Positions 1-8,377 of a stretch of 18,373 bases of DNA are shown here, piece by piece; position 1 is the stretch's first letter, and every line of letters starts with the position of its first letter. The position numbers were made by a program, and so were the translations under genes. The notes under the pieces were generated by a model. It saw only the letters and a program-made list of their open reading frames with translations. It was not told the DNA's origin and did no database searches. Source of the stretch: Promethearchaeia archaeon (GTDB taxonomy: Archaea > Asgardarchaeota > Lokiarchaeia > Sigyniarchaeales > SOKP01); NCBI GenBank assembly GCA_029856445.1, contig JAHQWY010000031.1, positions 1 through 18,373 on the forward strand. The letters are read 5' to 3'.

Positions 1-50
1 ATAATAAATGATATTATATTATCGAATTTTTTGATTTAAATTAAACTAAT

Positions 51-59
51 ATTTAAATA
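51..59 (+). promoter_or_regulatory. TATA-like box upstream of the ABC exporter operon
   Basis: An ATTTAAATA element lies in the AT-rich leader. Archaeal transcription usually begins about 25 nt downstream of such a box, which would put the start near position 80, just before the TTG at 94. No other gene lies between the window start and the operon. The call rests on motif and spacing only. Confidence 0.4.
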
Positions 60-93
60 CAATTTATTTGATGACATTTGTATAAATTGCAGG

Positions 94-3000
94 TTGAGGA
101 TTAATCCCTCAAAATTGCAGAAAAAATCTAAAACAAAAAAACAAAAAAGAGTAAATAAGAACATGGGCGTAATACTAAAAATCGCGTTACGTAATATGAA
201 ACGACGTAAGGCTCGTTATATTCTGACAACAATTACCCTTATAATTAGTGTAGCTTTGTTTGGAGGCGTAATGATTGTTTCTGACTCATTTAATAAGATG
301 TTCCTAGATACAATAGATAAACAAATGGGTACAGCCGATATTCTTGTTAGATCTGCAAATACCACTAACGGTTGGTTTGATCCTAATGAGATTAACAGCG
401 AGATCGAAAGTATAAAACATGTTGATCACGTAGCTTATAGAATTTCTGGATTTGAAGTTCATGTTAGTGCTACTGATAGTGGAAACCAAGTAGATAACAG
501 TACTAGAACAGGAGTAAATGGTATTGATATTCTCGATCCAGATGAAAGAAAATTAGGTGGAGAACCATATATATTAGATTCAATAGATGGTGTTGATGGA
601 GACACAGTTGAAGAACTTCTTGAATATGTTGATCCTATTAATAATGACAAAGTTTTGGTTATTTCAGAATCATTAAAAATCGAATTAGGAAAAAATTTTA
701 GGGCAGGTGATAGCGTCTGGGTTTTTCCAGTTAATGGCACAGCACTAGGATACAATCCGCTAAATACCGGAACATGGCTCGAGTATACCGTTGTTGCAAT
801 TATACGGGATATTGGTGAAGCGCGTGATTTCGATCCAGAAAATCCATCAGCTTCTTCAATGTTTGAAGAAGGTCCGGGGATATTCGCTAATATTAATAAC
901 ACGCACGACCTTGTAGATGGCACAGAAGATCATACAGGGGAGTATAATCTGTGCGTTGTTGGCGTTGATGATATATACAGTGTTTCTTATGTTGCTGGAA
1001 AAATTGAGAGTAAATTAGAAGCTCTTAATGATGGTAAAGATTGGAGGGTTAATGATTTAAAATCAGACAGTTTAGAGATGATTGAAACTACAATGGCTTC
1101 GATGCGTACTATGTTTATGATGTTTGGGATCATTGCATTAGTCCTTTCAATTATATTAATGATGAATGTCTTTAATATTATTAAAAAAGAACAAGAGTAT
1201 GAAACCGGTATGTTCCAAGCAATAGGAGCATCTAAATCTGAAACATTTAGGATGTTCTTAACACAAGGTATAGTAATGGGTGTAATTGGAGCAACGATAG
1301 GGACAATATGCTCCTACTTTATATCATATGTAATCTTTTCAGTAACATTACAGACAATCCAAAGCATTGCTGCTCAAATGGGAGGATTCTCGATTTCAGG
1401 GTTTTCAATAGTCTTACTTCCAACAACTTTAATCATTACATTTGTAATAGGATTAATATCTTGTATTATCGCATCGCTTTACCCTAGCTGGAAAGCAAGT
1501 CGTAAGCCTATTATTGAAAATCTAAGTCCTCTCGAAGAAAAATCCAAAAGATTGAAAATACATTTCTGGAGAAGACTTATCTTCTTTTTTATAGGAGGAT
1601 TCCTTATTGTATTTGGGCTATGGCTCACATTTTCCGGTTCTGAAAGTGCAACCGAAGTTCAAGCTACTCCGGGGCCCCCTCAAGGAATGATCTTGTCAAT
1701 GTTTGCACCTTTATTAATCTTATTTGGGATTATTTGGATATTGGCACTAAGTATTAAACCTATCAATAAGGCGTTTGTATTCTTATTTTATCCTTACCTT
1801 AGAAAAACGAAGTTATTAACTGAAAAGAATATATTACGACATCGAAGAAGGACGACACTTACTTTCGCTATGATTGCAATAACAACAAGTTTTCTTATAG
1901 GGATGAGTGTGATGATGGATTCTATTAGAGCTGGTGTAAATACAACTGTTAACGACTTTATGGGGGCGGATATTAGAGTAATTACATTTAATACTCCTCG
2001 ATCTTTCGAAGATGGGCTTATCAACCTAACAGGAGTAGAGGATGTAATGGGTGTAAGTCATCAAAATGCACAATTTCAAATAGGGAGTGATTGGGTTGGT
2101 CATAGTTTGCTTGATAATCAATTCAACGAGACTATAATCATGAATATACTAGATACCGAAAAAGTTAGAGATCATATGACTAAAACCGTAATAATCTCAC
2201 CTTCATCTATGAGTCTTGGTGAAATGATGGATGAAATAGAAATGGGAAATAATATCATAATAGGTGAAGATATTGCTGATGAATATAATGTTAAAGTTGG
2301 TGAAAATATTTCCGTTAAATTTTCCCTCGGTATAACTTATGCAAATCTAACAGCATTACTTGATGGAAATGATTATAATGCACAAGAAGATATAATTATA
2401 GAAAATATGACTGTAATCGCTATTGTTAGATCTATTCAAGGATTTTCATCTCTAGATATCATGGATTTTCTAGGTGAAGGGGTAACCTATAATACGTTTA
2501 TTTCTTGGGAAACATACGAACAAATTGCAAATAAAAACTTGCCTGGTGGAGGGACTGATATGGTTTTCAGACAACTAACTCAAACTGGTAACCCTATGTT
2601 AGATATAGTTCAGCCGAATTGGTTTAATTTTTCTACCGTTGAATCAATTCTGAATGGCATCAGCGGAATTGAATATTATACAACAAGAATGGACTATTAT
2701 ACACTCGTAAATGGAACAGGATTCCCTTTCCAAACTGCTGTTGTTGGTATTCATACAAATTCTAGTGGAAAATTAAAATCTGACTCATATTTCGGAAATA
2801 ATAGTCTCATAAGCCAAAAATATCCTGCTGATTCAATGGAAGAACTTCTAAACAGATTGGGTAATTTTTGTGTCGTTGATGAAATGTTCATTATGCAGAC
2901 CTCATTAGGAATTGGTGATAATATAACAATTTTTCCACATCAATCAACATTAAACACATTTTATGCTGGAATTTTGCCATACAATACAACAGCTCTACCT

Positions 3001-4311
3001 GATGTGGCTACTTCAATATCAGGTAGTACGGTGAATTTAAGTTCTTCAGATGATGTATATCTCTCATTTGTAAGTGATCAGGAGTTGCTTTCAATCAATA
3101 TTACAACTAGTTTACTGACACCTCACGCCTATAAAGCTATCAATGTTACAATTGAAACTTCGTTAAATTCTACGGTGGATAACCTTGAATTGGAAGCATT
3201 CAATATTTATACTAATTCCTATGAAAACCTCGGTTCTATTAATAATACTGTAGAGGAAAATAACACTTTTAGCTTTGATTTAAACCACTATTATATTGAT
3301 TCAATGACTAATTTGCTTAAATTAAGAATAACAGGTAATAATTCTACGTTTAATAGCAATTACAATTTAACTATAGATAGTCTAAGATTTGATGTAGCTC
3401 AATCAGTTTATCAAACCATTCCTGCAACATGGCCCAAATTTGAAATTATTGGAATTATCAAAGCACCTACCTTGTATAATACAGAAAGATATAATTGGTA
3501 TGCAGGTTTTGAAACTGGTGCTGATATTAGTGGTAATTCAGTTTATATAAGTTATGAAAATGCGAGAAACGTTATATATCCTGACTACAGAGGTTTTAAC
3601 TACACTAATGATATGGTTACTTCAGTGTTGGTTCATAGTGATCACCCGGAAAATATTGAAACACTTAAAAACCTAATATTACAAGATCTTATCATTGCTG
3701 GGAATTATTGGTCAATAATAGATCTCAAGACTTTTACTCTTGATATTAGAACTAATGTGTACGATTGGTTTACCTGGGTTGAAAAGGGATGGCATGATGA
3801 AGATGTCTTAGAAGAAATAATCACCTATATAGAAGATAGGGGGTATCTTATAATATTTGCTTTTACAAAATCATTTGCAAGCTCTATTTTCAGAACGATG
3901 ATAAATTTAATTACTTTCATTACAAATGGATTGCTCATCTTATCTATTGTAATAGCTATGATTGGGTTGACTTTGCACAGTCTACTTACAACTATGGCAC
4001 GTAGAAGAGAAATAGGAATGCTTAGATCAATAGGATTAAGCAAAAAGGGAGTAATACGTTCAATATCAGGAGAAACATTGATTCTAGCTCTTTTAGGTGT
4101 CATTACGGGGATATTAGCAGGGATAGTTCAAGGCACTTTAATGGTGGAAACAATGCCTGCAGGGGGATTCCTCACAGTTACTTGGACGATTCCATGGTTA
4201 ACTATTATTCTTTTGATATCAACCGTATTAATAACAGTAATTTTGAGCTCACGATATCCAGCAAAATGGGCAGCTAACCTAAATATAATAGATGCGGTGA
4301 GAACTAGATAA
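94..4311 (+). CDS. FtsX/MacB-type ABC permease, duplicated 10-TM form
   Basis: This is the membrane subunit of a type VII (MacB/FtsX/LolE-like) ABC system. One 1405-residue chain holds two permease halves. TM1 is near residues 42-62, followed by an outer domain (about 63-335) and TM2-4 (about 340-366, 392-416, 434-460). Two linker helices follow (about 494-516, 532-556). The second half has TM7 (588-612), a very large outer domain (about 613-1265) and TM8-10 (about 1270-1298, 1326-1350, 1368-1390). The FtsX hallmark after TM2 and TM8 is seen twice: residues EYETGMFQAIGASK and RREIGMLRSIGLSK. The second outer domain contains an Asn/Ser/Thr-rich beta-sandwich-like insert at about 970-1103. The start is uncertain: TTG at 94 gives a Lys-rich tail, while ATG at 163 (Met24) directly precedes the normal FtsX N-terminus. 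Two ATPase genes follow in the same operon. The substrate is unknown; lipid, lipoprotein or peptide export, or a mechanical role, are all possible. Confidence 0.9.
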   Translation: MRINPSKLQKKSKTKKQKRVNKNMGVILKIALRNMKRRKARYILTTITLIISVALFGGVMIVSDSFNKMFLDTIDKQMGTADILVRSANTTNGWFDPNEINSEIESIKHVDHVAYRISGFEVHVSATDSGNQVDNSTRTGVNGIDILDPDERKLGGEPYILDSIDGVDGDTVEELLEYVDPINNDKVLVISESLKIELGKNFRAGDSVWVFPVNGTALGYNPLNTGTWLEYTVVAIIRDIGEARDFDPENPSASSMFEEGPGIFANINNTHDLVDGTEDHTGEYNLCVVGVDDIYSVSYVAGKIESKLEALNDGKDWRVNDLKSDSLEMIETTMASMRTMFMMFGIIALVLSIILMMNVFNIIKKEQEYETGMFQAIGASKSETFRMFLTQGIVMGVIGATIGTICSYFISYVIFSVTLQTIQSIAAQMGGFSISGFSIVLLPTTLIITFVIGLISCIIASLYPSWKASRKPIIENLSPLEEKSKRLKIHFWRRLIFFFIGGFLIVFGLWLTFSGSESATEVQATPGPPQGMILSMFAPLLILFGIIWILALSIKPINKAFVFLFYPYLRKTKLLTEKNILRHRRRTTLTFAMIAITTSFLIGMSVMMDSIRAGVNTTVNDFMGADIRVITFNTPRSFEDGLINLTGVEDVMGVSHQNAQFQIGSDWVGHSLLDNQFNETIIMNILDTEKVRDHMTKTVIISPSSMSLGEMMDEIEMGNNIIIGEDIADEYNVKVGENISVKFSLGITYANLTALLDGNDYNAQEDIIIENMTVIAIVRSIQGFSSLDIMDFLGEGVTYNTFISWETYEQIANKNLPGGGTDMVFRQLTQTGNPMLDIVQPNWFNFSTVESILNGISGIEYYTTRMDYYTLVNGTGFPFQTAVVGIHTNSSGKLKSDSYFGNNSLISQKYPADSMEELLNRLGNFCVVDEMFIMQTSLGIGDNITIFPHQSTLNTFYAGILPYNTTALPDVATSISGSTVNLSSSDDVYLSFVSDQELLSINITTSLLTPHAYKAINVTIETSLNSTVDNLELEAFNIYTNSYENLGSINNTVEENNTFSFDLNHYYIDSMTNLLKLRITGNNSTFNSNYNLTIDSLRFDVAQSVYQTIPATWPKFEIIGIIKAPTLYNTERYNWYAGFETGADISGNSVYISYENARNVIYPDYRGFNYTNDMVTSVLVHSDHPENIETLKNLILQDLIIAGNYWSIIDLKTFTLDIRTNVYDWFTWVEKGWHDEDVLEEIITYIEDRGYLIIFAFTKSFASSIFRTMINLITFITNGLLILSIVIAMIGLTLHSLLTTMARRREIGMLRSIGLSKKGVIRSISGETLILALLGVITGILAGIVQGTLMVETMPAGGFLTVTWTIPWLTIILLISTVLITVILSSRYPAKWAANLNIIDAVRTR

Positions 4312-4348
4312 ATCTTTTAATATTATAAATTAAAAAGGTGTAAAAAAA

Positions 4349-5149
4349 ATGTCAACTAAAAAGAAAAAAGTGTGGATGAATAAACAACGAAAAGCAACAG
4401 CAACGGCAATAAGAATAGATCCTAACATAGTTCTTACCGTAAAAGATCTTGTCAAAACTTACACTGTTGGAAATACTACAATTACAGCTCTAAACAAAGT
4501 TAATCTTACCATTAGAAAAGGTGAATTCATTGCAATTGTGGGTCCTTCTGGTTCAGGAAAAACAACTTTGATAAATTGTTTAGGCGCTCTCGATTTTCCA
4601 GATTCAGGGAACATCATATATAATGTTGATGCCAAGGGAATGGGCCTCGATATAATGAAAATGACCAATAAACAACACAAAAAAATGCGATTAAGAAAAA
4701 TTGGTTTAATTTTCCAATTCTATAATCTCTTTCCCATTCTAACAGCTTATGAGAATGTCGAGTTACCAATGGTAATTGATAAAAAAGATCTGAAAGTGAG
4801 AGAAGATAGAGTAAAAAGCCTTTTAAAAAGAATTGGATTGGATGAACGAATGGAACATCTACCCACACAGATGAGTGGAGGAGAACAACAAAGAGTCACA
4901 ATAGCTAGAGCTCTAGTTAATGAGCCTCTTATAATTCTTGCTGATGAACCAACAGGGGAACTTGATACAGAAACGACTACAAATATTATGAAGATTTTTC
5001 TTGATTTAAAGAACTCTGGAGAGTCAATCTTAATGGTTACTCATAATATAAGAATAGCAGAAATAGCAGATAGGATTATCACTCTTACTGATGGAGAATT
5101 TACAGGAGAAAAAAAAGGTGGAAAATCAATTGACGACATCTATGAATAA
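4349..5149 (+). CDS. ABC transporter ATPase, LolD/MacB-type (first of two)
   Basis: This cytoplasmic ATPase of 266 residues powers the permease encoded 37 nt upstream. Walker A is GPSGSGKTT (about 65-73), the Q-loop glutamine is Q123, the signature is MSGGEQQ (175-181), Walker B ends in D199-E200 followed by PTGELD, and the H-loop is H232. The ADEPTGELD run and the sequence after the Q-loop (FQFYNLFPILTAYENVELP) are typical of the LolD/MacB/FtsE group. An AAGGTG element at 4335-4340 is a modest ribosome binding site. The N-terminus carries about 25 extra basic residues before the domain. All catalytic residues are present, so it should be active. It differs clearly from the next ATPase gene, so the two may form a heterodimer. 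Confidence 0.95.
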   Translation: MSTKKKKVWMNKQRKATATAIRIDPNIVLTVKDLVKTYTVGNTTITALNKVNLTIRKGEFIAIVGPSGSGKTTLINCLGALDFPDSGNIIYNVDAKGMGLDIMKMTNKQHKKMRLRKIGLIFQFYNLFPILTAYENVELPMVIDKKDLKVREDRVKSLLKRIGLDERMEHLPTQMSGGEQQRVTIARALVNEPLIILADEPTGELDTETTTNIMKIFLDLKNSGESILMVTHNIRIAEIADRIITLTDGEFTGEKKGGKSIDDIYE

Positions 5150-5155
5150 TGTAAT

Positions 5156-5160
5156 GGAGG
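5156..5160 (+). promoter_or_regulatory. Shine-Dalgarno site of the second ATPase gene
   Basis: GGAGG lies 8 nt before the ATG at 5169, in the 19-nt gap between the two ATPase genes. It fixes the start and indicates internal translation within a polycistronic mRNA. Confidence 0.75.
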
Positions 5161-5168
5161 TATAAGAG

Positions 5169-5933
5169 ATGAGAATATCAAAGAAAAGAAAGGAACAGGA
5201 TATAGCATATTATGAAGTGAAGGATTATGAACTAGATCCTGATGCTATGATCGAAACATTTGATCTGACAAAAATCTATAATATTACTGAGGGTATTGAA
5301 ATCAGGGCTTTAAATGGTGTTACTATAGATATTAAGACAGGGGAATTCGTATCTGTTATGGGTCCATCAGGTTCAGGAAAAACCACACTTCTTAACATGA
5401 TTGGAGCACTTGATAATCCCACAGATGGTGCAGTTTATATTAACCGAACAAATATTGCACATATGGATGACAAACAACGAACAAATTTAAGGCTTAAAGA
5501 AATCGGATTCATCTTTCAGTTTTATAATTTAGTACCAGTTCTAACAGCTTTTGAAAACGTGGAACTTCCAATGATATTTGCAGGGAGAACTAAGCAAGTA
5601 ATAGAAAAAAATGTTAATAAATTTCTTGATCTTGTAGGATTAAGCGACAAGAAAGATCATTTACCTTCTGAACTTTCAGGTGGAGAACAACAAAGAGTTG
5701 CTATTGCCCGTGCATTATCTAATGAACCTTCTATCTTAATTGCTGATGAGCCTACAGGTGAACTCGATACAAAAATGGGTACGGAAATAGTAAATTTATT
5801 AAGAGAACTCAATTTAGAACTTAATCAAACGATCTTAATGGTTACACATGACCCACAGGTTGGCAATCTCGCCGAACGAATGCTTAAAATGCGAGATGGT
5901 AAAATCATCGAAACTGTAATCACAAATAAATAA
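5169..5933 (+). CDS. ABC transporter ATPase, LolD/MacB-type (second of two)
   Basis: This is the second nucleotide-binding subunit of the same exporter, 254 residues. Walker A is GPSGSGKTT (65-73), the Q-loop glutamine is Q117, the signature is LSGGEQQ (169-175), Walker B ends in D193-E194 and is followed by PTGELD, and the H-loop is H227. It is the last gene of the operon, 19 nt after the first ATPase, with a strong GGAGG site. Like its partner it has an N-terminal extension of roughly 25-30 charged residues before the ABC core. The two ATPases share the family core but differ in the helical region (about 95-115 and 135-165). This fits a specialised pair rather than a recent duplication. It could instead serve a different permease, but none is nearby. 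Confidence 0.95.
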   Translation: MRISKKRKEQDIAYYEVKDYELDPDAMIETFDLTKIYNITEGIEIRALNGVTIDIKTGEFVSVMGPSGSGKTTLLNMIGALDNPTDGAVYINRTNIAHMDDKQRTNLRLKEIGFIFQFYNLVPVLTAFENVELPMIFAGRTKQVIEKNVNKFLDLVGLSDKKDHLPSELSGGEQQRVAIARALSNEPSILIADEPTGELDTKMGTEIVNLLRELNLELNQTILMVTHDPQVGNLAERMLKMRDGKIIETVITNK

Positions 5934-5936
5934 ATT

Positions 5937-5957
5937 CTATTTTTTATCTTTATCTTA
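5937..5957 (+). terminator. T-rich terminator after the ABC operon
   Basis: A T-rich tract containing a run of seven T (TTTTTTT within ATTTTTTTATC) begins a few nucleotides after the stop codon of the second ATPase. Archaeal RNA polymerase stops at such tracts without needing a hairpin. No clear inverted repeat precedes it. Confidence 0.45.
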
Positions 5958-5996
5958 TTACTATAATTTAAGAATTTTCAAATTTATAGATCAAAG

Positions 5997-6047
5997 AATT
6001 CTTGCGGCTATTTAATAGGAATAAATTCTTAGGCTAATATTTTAATA
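5997..6047. repeat. Imperfect direct repeat pair upstream of the acyl-CoA dehydrogenase gene
   Basis: AATTCTTGCGGCTATTTAATA (5997-6017, first 20 bases AATTCTTGCGGCTATTTAAT) is echoed at 6024-6047 by AATTCTTAGGCTA followed by an ATTTTAATA end. The two copies start 27 bp apart. Together with the palindrome at 6066-6077 they could be regulator binding sites. In such AT-rich sequence, partial chance similarity cannot be excluded. Confidence 0.35.
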
Positions 6048-6065
6048 TTATCTAATTCAAATGTA

Positions 6066-6077
6066 GGAACATGTTCC
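6066..6077. promoter_or_regulatory. Perfect 12-bp palindrome, possible operator
   Basis: GGAACATGTTCC is a perfect inverted repeat in an otherwise AT-rich 251-nt intergenic region. It lies 107 nt before the acyl-CoA dehydrogenase start and about 75 nt before its likely TATA box. Its relatively GC-rich ends make it stand out. Acyl-CoA metabolism genes are often controlled by TetR- or GntR-type repressors that bind palindromes, but no regulator gene is in the window. That link is inference. Confidence 0.4.
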
Positions 6078-6151
6078 CATTTATACAATTTCCATGTTAA
6101 AACTTTAATTTAGATAAAAAATATAACCTAATTAATGTTATATGTTTCAAA

Positions 6152-6158
6152 TTTAATA
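6152..6158 (+). promoter_or_regulatory. TATA-like box of the acyl-CoA dehydrogenase gene
   Basis: TTTAATA is centred about 30 nt before the ATG at 6185. That spacing would give an almost leaderless mRNA. It fits the lack of a Shine-Dalgarno site before this gene. Confidence 0.4.
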
Positions 6159-6184
6159 ATCAGATAAGAATATTTGGCAAGAAA

Positions 6185-7444
6185 ATGTTTCAAGAGAAAA
6201 TTATTAATGATGAAATTCTTGAAAAAATGTCATTAGAAAATGTATTTAAAATTTTCAATGACAATGTTTATCCTATGCTAACCATGGAAGAACGAGAATA
6301 TTGCGATAAACTTCAAGAATTTTGTATTGATTTAAATCCCAGAATCGATCGTTCTAAAGACGTATACGGTTTACTTCCAGAACTGGGAAAATACGGGTAC
6401 ATACAACGTATTAATCCTTGGAAAGACTTTAAACCTGTTGGAATGAAAAAAGAAATACTATTAGGTGCCCATATTTCGATGCTAGATCCACAATTAGAAT
6501 TGGCACGCGTAGCAAGTGGGATATTATGTGCTAATCCTACTTTTCATTATTATGAACATGGGGGAGAATCTGATGTTCCACGTAAAGTCCAGGATGACAT
6601 ATTGTCGGGGAACAAAATAGGTTGTATTGGAATTACTGAACCAGAGAGAGGTTCTGATGCTGTTAATTTGACAACAAAATGCACTAAAATTGATGATGGC
6701 GTTATTTATAATGGTGAAAAAGTCTATACTACCAATGGTCCAAAAGCAGACTATTTCTGTTGTTATGGAGTCTATGATGAGGGGAATCCAAGAGACACAA
6801 TGGTACAAGCAATAATTGCCCGAGAATTTGGTATAAGAACAGAGCGATTAAAAATTAATTCTGTGCCACGAGTTCACATAGCACATACTATTTTAGATAA
6901 TGTTAAAGTCCCTAAGGACTATATACTTGCTGATGATGGACTGGGATACAGAAGGCTTTTTGAAGGATTAGTACCGGAGAGACTTTCAATCATGGGAAGT
7001 GGTATTGGGATCTGTTGGGCTGGAATAATTTATGGTATTATTTATACCAATTTAAGAAAACAATTTGGTAAACCTGTGGTTAGATATCAAGGGGTTGGCT
7101 ATGGACTGGCAGATCTATTAACGAAATCTAATGCGGCAACCGCATTAGCACTACAAGCGGCAACTGTGTATGATGATAAAATTTTATTTGCTGATGAACC
7201 TTCTAAAGAAGCTGGTAAGTGGGTTGCGGCAATCTCATCTCAAGGAAAGTATTATGTAGCAAAATTAACTCATGAAATATGCTACGAAGTTCAGCAGCAT
7301 ATGGGAGGAGTTTCAGTAACTGATAATACTCCTGTGGATGAGTTATGTGATGTAAGTAAAATAGAAGAAGTTATTGGAGGTGCAAGAAATATTCAGCTCC
7401 TTTTAATACAAGGACAAATTCAGCGATATATTGGATTATTATAA
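6185..7444 (+). CDS. Acyl-CoA dehydrogenase family flavoprotein
   Basis: The 419-residue protein has the acyl-CoA dehydrogenase fold. The N-terminal helical domain spans about 30-140. The beta domain carries the flavin-contacting signature GITEPERGSD (149-158). The C-terminal helical domain has the family pattern RKQFGKPVVRYQ (291-302) and QQHMGGVSVTDNTPVDEL (370-387). Family members oxidise acyl-CoA thioesters at the alpha-beta bond with FAD and pass electrons to ETF. The usual C-terminal catalytic Glu of medium-chain enzymes aligns with Gly398 (VIGGARNIQ). Glu265 in LVPERLSIM instead aligns with the catalytic Glu of isovaleryl-CoA and long-chain dehydrogenases, so activity is probably retained with a branched or unusual substrate. 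The ATG at 6185 is preceded by a TATA-like box; Met15 is an alternative start. No ETF or thiolase genes are adjacent. Confidence 0.9.
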   Translation: MFQEKIINDEILEKMSLENVFKIFNDNVYPMLTMEEREYCDKLQEFCIDLNPRIDRSKDVYGLLPELGKYGYIQRINPWKDFKPVGMKKEILLGAHISMLDPQLELARVASGILCANPTFHYYEHGGESDVPRKVQDDILSGNKIGCIGITEPERGSDAVNLTTKCTKIDDGVIYNGEKVYTTNGPKADYFCCYGVYDEGNPRDTMVQAIIAREFGIRTERLKINSVPRVHIAHTILDNVKVPKDYILADDGLGYRRLFEGLVPERLSIMGSGIGICWAGIIYGIIYTNLRKQFGKPVVRYQGVGYGLADLLTKSNAATALALQAATVYDDKILFADEPSKEAGKWVAAISSQGKYYVAKLTHEICYEVQQHMGGVSVTDNTPVDELCDVSKIEEVIGGARNIQLLLIQGQIQRYIGLL

Positions 7445-7446
7445 TC

Positions 7447-7458
7447 TTTTTTTTTTTT
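7447..7458 (+). terminator. T12 terminator at the end of the acyl-CoA dehydrogenase gene
   Basis: A run of twelve T begins 3 nt after the TAA at 7442-7444. It is a strong intrinsic-type archaeal terminator for the plus strand. Its end overlaps the stop codon of the convergent permease gene, so the two genes are separated by only 12 nt. Confidence 0.6.
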
Positions 7459-8257
7459 AGGTAAGAATTAGACTAATAAATGATGTAATAATTGATTTTA
7501 AACTAACTCCTAGAAGAAAACAAAATATTAAAATTTGAAATTTCTTTACAGGTATTCGAGGGGTTATCTGATGGCCAATTTTCGTCCCAAGGAATATAAT
7601 AGGGAAAGCTAAAAAGAACAGAAATAATAAATCATAAGGGAATACACCATCTTTAATAAAATAAAAAGGGATTCTTGAAATAGATAGCAAAGTTCCGATT
7701 GCAGCAAAATTTTCAATAAAATACTCCCTATAATGACCCGTTTTTTCTAACAATGCAACATTAATAGGACCGGCAGCGGAAATTAACCCTGTTAACAACC
7801 CGTAGGAAAAACCCCCGAAGATGATAATTGGTGATGACGAGCTTAGGTTCTTTTCTTTTTCAACTTCTATAATATCCATAAGACTAATGAATTTTGAATT
7901 GGAGCGATTCTTAAGATATTGAATTAGTTTTAGAGAAGAATATATCAAAACAAATATTCCAAAAATTAATTCAATCAATTCCAATCGAATGTTTATAACT
8001 AAAAACGTTGCGAAAATAGTAGCAGGTATTCCTAATGACAAGAATCTATAAAAGTAAGCTCTATCTAAATATTCTCGATATTTAATAAAATTTAGTAAAG
8101 CAGGAAAAGTCCCCCACAGATTGACTAATATCACTGCATTTCTAATCCCAATTATTGGTGTTATAATAGGAATCAGCACTAAAGCATCTCCAAAACCAAT
8201 AATACCATATACCATACTCGAGAAAAAGATTGCAATTAATGGGAGATAAATAATCAT
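7457..8257 (-). CDS. TSUP (TauE/SafE-like) membrane permease
   Basis: This is a hydrophobic protein with about eight membrane segments and the internal duplication of the TSUP family, which moves sulfite, sulfoacetate, taurine-related or other small organic anions. The first repeat carries YGIIGFGDALVLIPIIT near the N-terminus. The second has FGGFSYGLLTGLISAAGPIN at mid-length, matching the family's glycine-rich half-repeat. The frame also opens at a TTG (8272), five codons earlier. I chose the ATG at 8257 because a TATA-like TTTTACATAA (8281-8290) lies about 29 nt before it, and only about 14 nt before the TTG. The gene is monocistronic and convergent with the acyl-CoA dehydrogenase gene. 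Nothing nearby identifies the transported anion. Confidence 0.85.
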   Translation of the reverse strand: MIIYLPLIAIFFSSMVYGIIGFGDALVLIPIITPIIGIRNAVILVNLWGTFPALLNFIKYREYLDRAYFYRFLSLGIPATIFATFLVINIRLELIELIFGIFVLIYSSLKLIQYLKNRSNSKFISLMDIIEVEKEKNLSSSSPIIIFGGFSYGLLTGLISAAGPINVALLEKTGHYREYFIENFAAIGTLLSISRIPFYFIKDGVFPYDLLFLFFLAFPIIFLGTKIGHQITPRIPVKKFQILIFCFLLGVSLKSIITSFISLILT

Positions 8258-8280
8258 GATATAAATATTCAAAAATTTCT

Positions 8281-8290
8281 TTATGTAAAA
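8281..8290 (-). promoter_or_regulatory. TATA-like box of the TSUP permease gene
   Basis: On the minus strand this reads TTTTACATAA, centred about 29 nt before the ATG at 8257. The spacing supports the ATG rather than the upstream TTG as the start. Confidence 0.3.
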
Positions 8291-8377
8291 TCTTTTAGAT
8301 TAAGAATTTCAATACAAATCGAAGTAACAAAAATATAGTTCATTATTTTTAACACATTTATAATAAAGGTATAGTAA

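Noticed and set aside
121..152. A-rich low-complexity tract at the start of the permease gene
   Set aside because: It encodes a Lys-rich N-terminus if TTG 94 is used, or is leader if ATG 163 is used. There is no repeat unit or recognisable element.
4349..5933. Idea that the left operon is a bacterial MacAB drug exporter
   Set aside because: In MacB the ATPase is fused to a 4-TM permease and is paired with a MacA adaptor. Here the ATPases are separate, the permease has 10 TM segments and no adaptor gene is present.
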